From: JBDIBA01 sp039812705
Lineage (GTDB): Bacteria; Actinomycetota; Acidimicrobiia; Acidimicrobiales; JBBSGY01
Length of the DNA: 24,647 bases
Assembly: GCA_039812705.1 (NCBI GenBank)
Contig: JBDIBA010000026.1
Location: forward strand, 1-24,647
Direction of reading: 5' to 3'
A program made the position numbers and the translations under genes. Each line of letters begins with the position of its first letter. Position 1 is the stretch's first letter. Positions 14,685 through 22,160 of the stretch are shown here, piece after piece. Under the pieces are notes generated by a model that worked only from the letters and a program-made list of their open reading frames with translations, ran no database searches and had not been told where the DNA came from.

Positions 14685-15467
14685 ATGACATCTGAAACGC
14701 TCAATTCGACAACTAACGCCGATGAGCCCGTTGTGGAGGGCGCAATTGCTGACGAGTCCGCACACTCTGTTGAACTCGCAATTGAAACTGACGACCAGTT
14801 GCGTTCGGCAATTGAAGCTATTTGCATGGTGGCCGACGAGCCCGTCAGTGCGCAGCGCTTGGCAGAAGTATTCCGTCTAGAGGCCGCGCGTGTAACCGAG
14901 GCATGTGAAGCACTGTCGGGCGAGTATCGCGAAGCAGGTTGCGGTTTTGCGTTGGTCAACATTGCAGGCGGTTGGCGTTATCAAAGCGCACCGTTGCAAG
15001 CCGGCTGGGTCGAGCACTTTGTGTTGGATGGCCAAACTTCGCGCCTCTCCGGTGCTGCGCTTGAGACGCTTGCAATCGTTGCTTACAAGCAGCCAATTTC
15101 GCGTGCGCAGATTGCTGCAATTCGCGGCGTCAACGTCGATGGCGTTCTGCGAACCTTGCAGCAGCGCGGCTACATAACCGTGACCGGTGAAGTCGAAGGC
15201 GGCGGCCAGGCTCAGCTTTTCGGTACTTCGGCATTGTTTCTGGAGAAGTTGGGTATTGCCGGACTGGAAGATCTGCCGCCGCTGGGCGACTTTGTTCCCG
15301 ATGCAGACCTCGTGGAGATTCTTGAACGCGGTCTTCGACCCAGCGCGACTCTTGATCTCAGCGAAGACGGCGACATTGACCTTGGTGATCAGATTGCGCA
15401 GGACAAATCAGACCTTGCAGAGGGACTCGACGCCGACGGGTTAGACGACGCCGACGACGACCGCTGA
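14685..15467 (+). CDS. scpB: Segregation and condensation protein B
   Basis: ScpB dimers bind the middle of ScpA in the SMC-ScpAB complex. The winged-helix core runs from about residue 38 (LRSAIEAICMVADEPVS) and includes GGWRYQSAP and LSGAALETLAIVAYKQPISRAQI, the family's most conserved stretch, then GVNVDGVLRTLQQRGYI and YITVTGEVEGGGQAQLFGTS. An N-terminal extension of about 35 residues and a strongly acidic C-terminal tail (about 215-260, many Asp) lie outside the core and look disordered. The ATG at 14685 has no strong ribosome site, so coupling to scpA is likely. The next gene begins one base after the stop. Confidence 0.95.
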   Translation: MTSETLNSTTNADEPVVEGAIADESAHSVELAIETDDQLRSAIEAICMVADEPVSAQRLAEVFRLEAARVTEACEALSGEYREAGCGFALVNIAGGWRYQSAPLQAGWVEHFVLDGQTSRLSGAALETLAIVAYKQPISRAQIAAIRGVNVDGVLRTLQQRGYITVTGEVEGGGQAQLFGTSALFLEKLGIAGLEDLPPLGDFVPDADLVEILERGLRPSATLDLSEDGDIDLGDQIAQDKSDLAEGLDADGLDDADDDR

Positions 15468-15468
15468 A

Positions 15469-16197
15469 GTGGAAGAACGGCTTCAAAAGATCCTTGCGTC
15501 GCGCGGATACGGCAGCAGGCGGGTGTGTGAGGACCTGATTGCCGAAGGTCGAGTAACTGTCGACGGCAATGTTGCCCAGCTTGGAGACAGGGCAGATCCA
15601 GATGTGGCGCGCATCAGTGTTGATGGCGCAGCCGTTTCCACTAAGTCCGGCCTTGTCTATTACTTGTTGAACAAGCCCGCCGGGTTCATTTCATCAGCGC
15701 AGGACCCGCAGGGTCGCAAAACGGTTACAGAGTTGGTGCCCGAAGAACCGCGCGTCTACCCGGTTGGTCGGCTGGACTATGAAACCGAGGGATTGTTGTT
15801 GTTGACCAACGATGGCGACTTGACGTTGCGCCTTACGCATCCACGCTTCGGTGTTGAAAAGGAATACCTTGCCCACGTTGCAGGTACGCCGGGTCGCCGC
15901 GCGCTGCATCAATTGCGTACAGGCGTTGAACTGGATGACGGCGTCACCGCACCCGCAAAGGTTGCACTGCTTGGTGAGTCCTTGTTGCGGATAACAATTC
16001 ACGAAGGCCGCAACCGGCAAGTGCGACGAATGTGTGAAGCCGTTGGTCACGATGTGTTGCGACTTGTGCGCACGCGCATTGGTCCGCTGCAAGACGGAGA
16101 ATTGCCACCGGGTCAGTGGCGAGAACTGCACGAACAAGAGCTTCGTGAGTTGAGCGAAGCTGCATTGAAGAGTGAGAGTGCGGGCGGCTCCAAATGA
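15469..16197 (+). CDS. rRNA pseudouridine synthase, RluB/RsuA family
   Basis: The enzyme isomerises a uridine in rRNA to pseudouridine. It has an N-terminal S4 domain (about 1-55, RLQKILASRGYGSRRVCEDLI), then YYLLNKPAGFISS, the catalytic-site motif GRLDYETEGLLLLTNDG (100-116) with Asp103, KEYLAHVAG, and the closing EGRNRQVRRMCEAVGHDVLRLVR stretch. The 242-residue length fits RluB/RsuA. The exact target (23S U2605 or 16S U516 in E. coli numbering) cannot be told. The GTG start lies one base after scpB, as in many bacteria where the scpA-scpB-pseudouridine synthase trio is conserved. The stop overlaps tyrA as ATGA. Confidence 0.93.
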   Translation: MEERLQKILASRGYGSRRVCEDLIAEGRVTVDGNVAQLGDRADPDVARISVDGAAVSTKSGLVYYLLNKPAGFISSAQDPQGRKTVTELVPEEPRVYPVGRLDYETEGLLLLTNDGDLTLRLTHPRFGVEKEYLAHVAGTPGRRALHQLRTGVELDDGVTAPAKVALLGESLLRITIHEGRNRQVRRMCEAVGHDVLRLVRTRIGPLQDGELPPGQWRELHEQELRELSEAALKSESAGGSK

Positions 16198-17270
16198 CGA
16201 GCAAGACCGTTGGCGTGATTGGTTTGGGCATGATTGGTGGCTCTGTTTGCCTTGCGCTGCGTGAAGCCGGCCATAGCGTTCACGGGTTCGACTCTGCGCA
16301 GTCGTCCTTGGCTGAAGCGCTCGAAATGAACATCGTCGACGCAGAGCTGTGCGATGTCGATTACGACGTGATTTTTGTCGCCGCGCCCATTCCCGAAATT
16401 GGCGAGATCGTCGCCGATGCGCTTGTGCGCTACCCGGGTGCGGTCGTAAGCGATGTTGGAAGTGTCAAGGGTTCGATTGTCGCGGCTTGTTCTAATTCGA
16501 GGTTTGTCGGCGGGCACCCCATGGCGGGATCGGAAATTGCGGGAATCAAAGGCGCCGACAAGGACCGTTTCAAGGGCGCGACGTGGGTATTGACGCCCGA
16601 CGAAAAGACTGGCGATGCCAGTTACCTGCTTGTCAAAGAAATGGTCGAGGCAATGGGCGCACATGTCGTCACCATTGATGCCTCAACTCATGACGACATA
16701 GTCGCCGTTGTTTCTCACGTTCCACACCTGGCTGCTGCTGCGCTGATGTTGGCCGCAAGTGGCGCCGATGGCGAAGATGCCCGCACGTTGCGACTCTCTG
16801 CCACGGGCTTCAAGGACATGACACGAATTGCCGCGGGGGATCCTGGGCTTTGGAGCGGTATTGCGTTGGCCAATGAGCAATCAATTGCGCGCGCCCTCGA
16901 CATTTTGATCGCGCATCTCCAAGACGTGAAGTCGAGCATCGAAAACGGTGATCGCGATGCGCTTGTCAAGCAGTTGACCGAAGCAGCCGGGGCGCGTCGC
17001 GACCTGCCCAGCCGTCAAGGCAGACCGCGTGAAGTGGTCGAGATTGCAATTGATATTGCGGACAGGCCGGGCACGCTGCGCGAAGTGTTTGACCGCGTCG
17101 GTTCAAGCAGTGTCAACGTTGAAGACGTCCGAATTGATCATGCTGCCGACGGCACTCACGGAACATTGTTTGTGACGGTTGCAGCGTCTGATGTTGAAGC
17201 GGCGATTTCTGCGTTGCAAGGTGCAGGGCTGCCTGTCTGGCTTGTTGGTGAGAGCCGAGGTGAAACATGA
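16194..17270 (+). CDS. tyrA: Prephenate dehydrogenase with C-terminal ACT domain
   Basis: The enzyme oxidatively decarboxylates prephenate to 4-hydroxyphenylpyruvate with NAD(P), the committed step to tyrosine. The Rossmann motif is GLGMIGGS (10-17). The catalytic domain has SDVGSVKG (86-93), GGHPMAGSE (106-114) with the active-site His108, and SHVPHLAAAAL (174-184). Residues from about 281 form an ACT domain (VVEIAIDIADRPGTLREVFD), which implies feedback control by an amino acid, probably tyrosine. The 358-residue length fits the ACT-bearing type. It overlaps both neighbours by four bases (ATGA on each side), so it is translated as one unit with the pseudouridine synthase and aroA. Confidence 0.94.
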   Translation: MTSKTVGVIGLGMIGGSVCLALREAGHSVHGFDSAQSSLAEALEMNIVDAELCDVDYDVIFVAAPIPEIGEIVADALVRYPGAVVSDVGSVKGSIVAACSNSRFVGGHPMAGSEIAGIKGADKDRFKGATWVLTPDEKTGDASYLLVKEMVEAMGAHVVTIDASTHDDIVAVVSHVPHLAAAALMLAASGADGEDARTLRLSATGFKDMTRIAAGDPGLWSGIALANEQSIARALDILIAHLQDVKSSIENGDRDALVKQLTEAAGARRDLPSRQGRPREVVEIAIDIADRPGTLREVFDRVGSSSVNVEDVRIDHAADGTHGTLFVTVAASDVEAAISALQGAGLPVWLVGESRGET

Positions 17271-18604
17271 CTGACCAATTTCAGCTACTTGATGACAACA
17301 CGCTGACAATCAGTGGCGGCGGTCCGTTGCGGGGAACCATTCGCGTCCCTGGTGACAAGTCGATATCGCATCGCGCATTAATGCTTGGCGCATTGGCCAA
17401 TGGTAAGACGATCATTAAGGGCATCAGCCAAGGCGAAGATGTTGCGGGGTCAATGGCGGCAATGACTGCATTTGGCGCCGACTTTTCTGTTGAAAGCACC
17501 GGCGGTGGCGTCGGTGTTGTGACCGTGACGGGTGCTGGACGCGGCGCCATCAAGGAGCCTCAAGATGTGGTCAATGTTGGAAACTCGGGCACAAGCATCC
17601 GCCTGCTGGCGGGGATTGCGTCTTCGTTTCCGTTTCTGACCGTCTTTACCGGCGACGCTTCATTGAGAACACGGCCCATGAGGCGCGTGATTGTTCCGCT
17701 GTCGCAGATGGGTGCAGAGATCGTTGCGCGTAACGGCAATTCAAATGCGCCGGTCGTTGTTCGCGGTGGCTCGCTGCGCGGCATCAACTACACATCTGAA
17801 GTTGCCAGTGCGCAAGTGAAGTCCGCTGTGCTGCTAGCCGGACTTGGCGCAAGCGGGACGACTGCGTTTCGCGAACCCGTGCTGACGCGCGCGCACACCG
17901 AAGAGATGCTGGTTGCTTGTGGTGTTTCGGTTGACACAGAGATTCATCGCGATGGAAGTGCGACTCACAGTGTGCAGCCGGGCGAGCTGAACGCTTTTTC
18001 GATTGATGTACCAGGTGACCCATCGCAGGCGGCGTTTTGGCTTGTCGCCGGTGCTGTTGTCCCGGGCAGTGACGTCACGGTCGAAAACGTTTACCGCGGG
18101 CCCGGTCGCGGTGGTCTTGTTGATGTGTTGTCGCGGATGGGCGCAGATCTGCAGGTGACCGCGACGGGGCCGAACTCTTGCGACGTGAGGGTGCGCTATG
18201 GATCGCTATCCCCAACAGAGGTCGGTGGTCCCGAGGTTGCTTCATTGATCGATGAAATTCCGGCTATCTCGATTGCAGCGGCAACGGCAGACGGAACGAT
18301 GTCGTTCAAGGACGCGGCGGAGTTGAGGGTCAAAGAGAGCGACCGCATTGCGACGGTCGTTGGTTTGCTCGAGGCAATGGGCGTTTCGTGTACGGAGCAG
18401 GCCGATGGGTTCACTGTTCGTGGTAATCCAGCCGCTCGTCTGGTCGGTGCGAACATTGAGGCCGGGCTAGACCACAGAATTGCAATGACGGCCGCGATTG
18501 CCGCAATGGTGGCAAGCTCGGCGGTCACCATTTCAGGATGGCAGGCTGTCCGCAGCAGTTATCCAACATTTTTACAAGACTTGGCGAAGTTGAGGAGCCA
18601 CTAA
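17267..18604 (+). CDS. aroA: 3-phosphoshikimate 1-carboxyvinyltransferase (EPSP synthase)
   Basis: The enzyme joins phosphoenolpyruvate to shikimate 3-phosphate in the shikimate pathway. Key parts are VPGDKSISHRA (27-37) with Lys31, GNSGTSIRLL (105-114), RTRPMRRVIVPLSQMGA (134-150), SAQVKSAVLLAGL (181-193), RAHTE (208-212), LIDEIPAI (327-334) with the catalytic Asp, ELRVKESDRI (352-361) and DHRIAM (402-407). The motif wording is closer to the Gram-positive/class II type than to the E. coli type (GNAGTAMRP). The length of 445 is normal. The ATG overlaps the tyrA stop, and cmk starts directly after the stop. The tyrA-aroA-cmk order is widespread in bacteria. Confidence 0.97.
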   Translation: MTDQFQLLDDNTLTISGGGPLRGTIRVPGDKSISHRALMLGALANGKTIIKGISQGEDVAGSMAAMTAFGADFSVESTGGGVGVVTVTGAGRGAIKEPQDVVNVGNSGTSIRLLAGIASSFPFLTVFTGDASLRTRPMRRVIVPLSQMGAEIVARNGNSNAPVVVRGGSLRGINYTSEVASAQVKSAVLLAGLGASGTTAFREPVLTRAHTEEMLVACGVSVDTEIHRDGSATHSVQPGELNAFSIDVPGDPSQAAFWLVAGAVVPGSDVTVENVYRGPGRGGLVDVLSRMGADLQVTATGPNSCDVRVRYGSLSPTEVGGPEVASLIDEIPAISIAAATADGTMSFKDAAELRVKESDRIATVVGLLEAMGVSCTEQADGFTVRGNPAARLVGANIEAGLDHRIAMTAAIAAMVASSAVTISGWQAVRSSYPTFLQDLAKLRSH

Positions 18605-19312
18605 GTGATCATCGCTATTGACGGACCATCAGGATCGGGTAAATCAACGATTGCGCGCTGCATTGCCGAACGCGTTCACCTTCCTTATCTAGACACTGGG
18701 GCGATGTATAGGGCCGTGGCACTTGTTGCATTGCGCAAAGGCGTAGCTCTTGATGACGACGTGAAGCTGACAAAGATTGCGGCTGAAACGATCATGCAGT
18801 TCCTCGACGAGCGCGAAGATGGCGTGCTCAAACCGCGCGTTGTTATTGCCGGAGTCGATGAAACCACAGCCATCCGCACCTCTGATGTGAGTCAGGGCGC
18901 AAGCATTGTTGCCGTCCACGCCGGCGTTCGCGAACGTCTTGTCGGCCGTCAACGAAACTGGATCCAAAACCGCCAAGGAGGCGTTGTCGAGGGTCGCGAC
19001 ATCGGGACGGTTGTGTTTCCTGAGGCCGAATTGAAAATTTTCTTGACTGCTGAAGCCGATGAGCGGAACCGACGTCGGATGCAAGATTCCGATGCGCCGG
19101 AGTTTGCCGAAATGGACGAGGGTCAGGTCGAATCCGAACTGCGCGAGCGCGATGAGCGTGACTCCAACCGTTCGCATTCACCGGCCGTTTCGGCGTCAGA
19201 CGCGCTGCACGTTGACACAACGGGTCGCGACATTGACGATGTTGTTATCGAGATACTCACCGAGTTGCGTCAACGTTGCGGCGGCGAATTGCCAATGGGA
19301 AGTGCGCATTGA
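18605..19312 (+). CDS. cmk: Cytidylate kinase
   Basis: The kinase phosphorylates CMP and dCMP with ATP, recycling cytidine nucleotides. The P-loop is GPSGSGKST (7-15); YLDTGAMYRAVAL (28-40) is the nucleotide monophosphate-binding segment; VVEGRDIGTVVFPEAELKIF is the conserved central stretch; and RERDERDSNRSHSP marks the lid region. The 235-residue length is standard. The GTG start follows the aroA TAA with no gap, and the stop overlaps plsC as TGATG. It shares the nucleotide theme with pyrG upstream. Confidence 0.97.
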   Translation: MIIAIDGPSGSGKSTIARCIAERVHLPYLDTGAMYRAVALVALRKGVALDDDVKLTKIAAETIMQFLDEREDGVLKPRVVIAGVDETTAIRTSDVSQGASIVAVHAGVRERLVGRQRNWIQNRQGGVVEGRDIGTVVFPEAELKIFLTAEADERNRRRMQDSDAPEFAEMDEGQVESELRERDERDSNRSHSPAVSASDALHVDTTGRDIDDVVIEILTELRQRCGGELPMGSAH

Positions 19313-19974
19313 TGGCCCAGTTGTTCTGGAAACTCGCCGGTCGCTGGGCGTACAACGCGGCGCGCGGGTATATAGACATCTTGAACGCGCTGTGGTGGCG
19401 TACCGATGTCAAAGGCGCGTCAAACATTCCAAAGTCTGGCGCTTTCATCCTTGCGCCTACGCATCGCTCCAACATTGACGGACCACTTGCCGCGACTTTC
19501 ACTCGACGCCACATGCGCTACTTAGCCAAGCAGGAACTCTTCAAGTTTGAAACGCTAGGCAAGTTATTCATCAGCATGGGTGCAATCAGTGTGAATCGCG
19601 GTGCGCCAGATCGTCAGTCGTTGAACCGCTGTAAAGAAGAAATCGACGCCGGTTGGCCGCTGGTTCTGTTTCCCGAAGGCGCTCGCCGCGATGGCCCGAT
19701 TGTTAACGAGGTGCTTGACGGTGCGGCCTATTTGGCGCTGCGTTGTCGGGTTCCGGTAATCCCGGTTGCAATTGCTGGTTCCGAACAGGCAAACCCTCGC
19801 AAGACATTCTTTTTCCGACCGGCCAAGTTGTGCGTCGTCATTGGTGAGCCTCTGGAGTTTGACGACCTTGTCGATGGCGCTCGAATCCCTCGCAATGCAA
19901 TCAGTGCCGCCAAAGAGCAACTGACCAACAAGTTGCAGGAACTATTAGATGAAGCCAACGCCCGCAGATCGTAG
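19312..19974 (+). CDS. plsC: 1-acyl-sn-glycerol-3-phosphate acyltransferase (PlsC family)
   Basis: PlsC-type enzymes acylate lysophosphatidate at the membrane to give phosphatidate for phospholipid synthesis. The catalytic HX4D motif is HRSNID (51-56), motif II is VNRG (94-97), motif III is FPEGARR (120-126), and motif IV lies around VPVIPVAIAG (147-156). There is no clear transmembrane helix beyond an amphipathic N-terminus (about 1-30). The length of 220 residues is normal. ATG 19312 is preferred over the upstream open frame because it overlaps the cmk stop (TGATG) and begins the conserved region. A cmk-plsC pair is common in several bacterial phyla. Confidence 0.93.
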   Translation: MAQLFWKLAGRWAYNAARGYIDILNALWWRTDVKGASNIPKSGAFILAPTHRSNIDGPLAATFTRRHMRYLAKQELFKFETLGKLFISMGAISVNRGAPDRQSLNRCKEEIDAGWPLVLFPEGARRDGPIVNEVLDGAAYLALRCRVPVIPVAIAGSEQANPRKTFFFRPAKLCVVIGEPLEFDDLVDGARIPRNAISAAKEQLTNKLQELLDEANARRS

Positions 19975-19983
19975 AGTTCGACC

Positions 19984-21000
19984 ATGAAGTCCCGCCCGTA
20001 TGTGGACGCCGTTGTTTTCATGGGTGCCGCATGGGCAGACGTTCGTGCGCAAGTGCACGCACACCCCGAAAGTTCGAGTGAAGTTGCGTGGGCAACGTCG
20101 GGCTCCATGGTTCCTGGTGGCCGGGCCGCGCTTGCCGCGTGCGCCGCAAAGTCTCTGGGGCGTCAATTCGTTGAATTGATTGCTTGTGTTGGGGACGATG
20201 TTTTGGGTGCCGCGATTCGCGACGCTTATCAACATTGCGGTGTAACGACTCGATTGGTTGAAACCGTGCCGGGTGTTCCAACCGGCATTCGCCAGATCGT
20301 CCGCGACGCAAATGGCGCAAGGCGCATCGTCGGCATGCCCAATGCGAGCAATTGCTTAGACGAAGCCCACATGAGCCGTGCAGATACAACCATCTTTGGC
20401 TCCGACATGTTGTTTGTCACCTTGGAAGCTCCGTTCGACACTGTCGTGCGTGCGATTACAACGGCAGTCGCGCATGACGTTCCTGTTGTGTTGAACGCTT
20501 CTCCGTTGCCCAGCCCGGACGGCGTGATCGACATACCCAAGCGGGTCTTGTCTCATGTCGACGTGTTGCTGCTCAACTGGGAGTCCGCCATGTTGATGAC
20601 CGGTTTTGTCGACCTGACCGGCCCGAGCGGGGCTGAGTTGTGTCAACGGCTGATGAATCTTGGGCCCAAGGCTGTTGTTGTGACGCTTGGCGAACACGGT
20701 TCGATCGTCGCCAATTCGCACAAGCAGGGATTGATTGAGCCGTTCTCGGGCCCGGTTGTAGATGAGGCGTGGGTTGGTGATGTCTTTGCAGGCGCGCTTG
20801 CCGTGGGTCTCAGCAGCCAAGCAAAGGGGCAGTGGCACTGGGAAGAATTGGTTGAGGCCGGCCGATTCGCTTCGGCTGCTGCCGGGTTGAGCGCGGGGCG
20901 TGAGGCGCAGCTTGATCAGTTGCCAACGAGGCAAGAGGTCGAGCGGTTGATTTCAAGTTCAATTAGCGCCAAGCGTCGTTCGACTCATCCAATCGGCTAA
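19984..21000 (+). CDS. PfkB-family carbohydrate kinase-like protein with altered GAGD motif
   Basis: The fold is that of ribokinase/PfkB sugar and nucleoside kinases: VPGGRAALAACAAKSLG (43-59) where the family has GG-x-x-x-N-x-A, CVGDDVLG (68-75), VVLNASPLPSPDG (168-180), LLLNWESAMLMTG (195-207), VTLGEHGS (233-240) and VDEAWVGDVFAGALAVG (259-275). The last motif normally reads DTTGAGDxFxxG. Here Asp266, the catalytic base, and the preceding Gly are kept, but the anion-hole Gly-Ala is Trp-Val, and the substrate-site Asn of the first motif appears to be Ala. The protein may bind an unusual substrate or have lost kinase activity. It starts nine bases after plsC, ends the plus-strand run, and converges with ispH. 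Confidence 0.8.
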   Translation: MKSRPYVDAVVFMGAAWADVRAQVHAHPESSSEVAWATSGSMVPGGRAALAACAAKSLGRQFVELIACVGDDVLGAAIRDAYQHCGVTTRLVETVPGVPTGIRQIVRDANGARRIVGMPNASNCLDEAHMSRADTTIFGSDMLFVTLEAPFDTVVRAITTAVAHDVPVVLNASPLPSPDGVIDIPKRVLSHVDVLLLNWESAMLMTGFVDLTGPSGAELCQRLMNLGPKAVVVTLGEHGSIVANSHKQGLIEPFSGPVVDEAWVGDVFAGALAVGLSSQAKGQWHWEELVEAGRFASAAAGLSAGREAQLDQLPTRQEVERLISSSISAKRRSTHPIG

Positions 21001-21016
21001 TTGTTCTCGCGCGCGC

Positions 21017-21041
21017 TTGATGTGCGCGTTGATGTGCGCAC
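21017..21041. repeat. 11-bp direct repeat and small hairpin between convergent genes
   Basis: TTGATGTGCGC occurs at 21017-21027 and again at 21029-21039. GTGCGC (21022-21027) can also pair with GCGCAC (21036-21041) across an eight-base loop. The 45-bp gap separates the stops of the PfkB-like gene and ispH, so a weak bidirectional terminator is possible, but no T-tract is present on either strand. Confidence 0.45.
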
Positions 21042-21045
21042 CGAA

Positions 21046-22095
21046 TCACGATGTTGGGACTACAGATCCAATGCTTGTTAGGACGGTATTGGCGTCGACG
21101 CTTCTGTCGTCATTGAGCGCCTTGTCACTGACCTCGGTTCCGAGGGCCAGTGCACTTGCCACAGCGACTGCGCCAACTAGGTCTCGCAGTTCGCGTGGGG
21201 GAGGAAAGTATTCCTCCTCGTCCGTTGCGGAAATCAGTTCGGTGCCGTTGAGCGGATTGATCTTCTGAAGAACTTCGTTAACCAACTCGTCTGGTGCCGA
21301 TGCGCCGGCTGTCAGTGCGACGACGCCTTCAAGGTCGCCGGGGACTTCGTCGGGGGAGTTGACCCGCACGACTCGCTGGACGCCCATGGCTGTGGCGACC
21401 TTGGTGAGTGCAACGGTGTTCGAGCTATTTGCAGAACCGACGATTACGGCGGCGTCGGCGCTTGTTGCCACCTTGCGCAGCGCAGCTTGGCGGTTGGTTG
21501 TTGCAAAGCAAAGGTCGCTTCGTCCGGGCATCCAAAGGTCGGGGAAGCGTTCTTTCGCCGCTGCCAAGACGTCTGCCCAATCGTCATGGCTGAGTGTTGT
21601 TTGAGCCAGCAACGCAACAGGTGTATCGAACTCTGGAAGGTTCTCAACGTCTTTGCGTGTTTCGACAAGCACGGATGCTTCGGGCGCGACGGCAAGGGTT
21701 CCGATGGCCTCGTCGTGGCCGACGTGGCCGACATAAATGACCGTGTAGCCCTTGCGCGCGCGCACCTTTAATTCGTGATGCACCTTTGTGACAAGCGGGC
21801 ACACCGCATTGACGCTGACCCCGCCGTTTTCTTTGGCGGCCGTGACGACTTGCGGTGCGGAACCGTGCGCGCTCAACATGAGCGGCGAGCCGGGCGGAAC
21901 CTCGCCAACGTCGTCGACAAAGATGACGCCAGCGCGGCGGAAATGATCGACCACAAGTCGGTTGTGAACGATCTCGTGGTAGCAGTAGACGGGCTTGGGA
22001 AAGATTCGCACCATCCATCCAAGAGCCTTGATGGCCATCTCGACACCCGCGCAAAAACCGCGGGGTTCGGCAAGGAGGACTTTGTCAACTGGCAC
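21046..22095 (-). CDS. ispH: 4-hydroxy-3-methylbut-2-enyl diphosphate reductase
   Basis: IspH is the [4Fe-4S] enzyme that makes isopentenyl and dimethylallyl diphosphate in the last step of the non-mevalonate isoprenoid pathway. The three cluster ligands are Cys15 (GFCAGV), Cys99 (NAVCPLV) and Cys196 (DLCFATTNRQ). Substrate-site residues are His44 (YHEIVHN), His77 (SAHG), His127 and the proton donor Glu129 (GHVGHDEAIGT), and SANSSNT (221-227). The numbering is offset by about three from E. coli. The length of 349 is slightly long because of a C-terminal extension. The GTG start at 22095 has no ribosome site, but a TAGTCT box lies six bases before it, so a leaderless transcript is likely. It is the only minus-strand gene between 2336 and the right end. 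Confidence 0.97.
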   Translation of the reverse strand: MPVDKVLLAEPRGFCAGVEMAIKALGWMVRIFPKPVYCYHEIVHNRLVVDHFRRAGVIFVDDVGEVPPGSPLMLSAHGSAPQVVTAAKENGGVSVNAVCPLVTKVHHELKVRARKGYTVIYVGHVGHDEAIGTLAVAPEASVLVETRKDVENLPEFDTPVALLAQTTLSHDDWADVLAAAKERFPDLWMPGRSDLCFATTNRQAALRKVATSADAAVIVGSANSSNTVALTKVATAMGVQRVVRVNSPDEVPGDLEGVVALTAGASAPDELVNEVLQKINPLNGTELISATDEEEYFPPPRELRDLVGAVAVASALALGTEVSDKALNDDRSVDANTVLTSIGSVVPTS

Positions 22096-22101
22096 GGCGT
22101 C

Positions 22102-22107
22102 AGACTA
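22102..22107 (-). promoter_or_regulatory. -10 box of a predicted leaderless ispH promoter
   Basis: Read on the minus strand this is TAGTCT, a full TANNNT match. Six bases (GACGCC) separate it from the GTG of ispH, so transcription is expected to start at or next to the start codon. No good -35 is visible, which is common for actinobacterial TANNNT promoters. Confidence 0.5.
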
Positions 22108-22115
22108 ACGAGTGT

Positions 22116-22141
22116 GGCGGGCTTAACTCACCCAACCCGCC
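22116..22141. repeat. Inverted repeat between divergent ispH and der promoters
   Basis: GGCGGG (22116-22121) and CCCGCC (22136-22141) form a perfect six-base inverted repeat with a 14-base spacer. It lies between the two -10 boxes, where a shared regulator could bind. GC-rich six-mers arise by chance easily in this genome, so confidence in function is low. Confidence 0.3.
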
Positions 22142-22148
22142 GGACCGG

Positions 22149-22154
22149 TATCTT
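22149..22154 (+). promoter_or_regulatory. -10 box of a predicted leaderless der promoter
   Basis: TATCTT matches TANNNT. Six bases (GTGATG) separate it from GTG 22161, the same spacing as in the ispH promoter on the other strand. This spacing favours GTG 22161 as the der start and initiation of transcription on that codon. Confidence 0.5.
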
Positions 22155-22160
22155 GTGATG

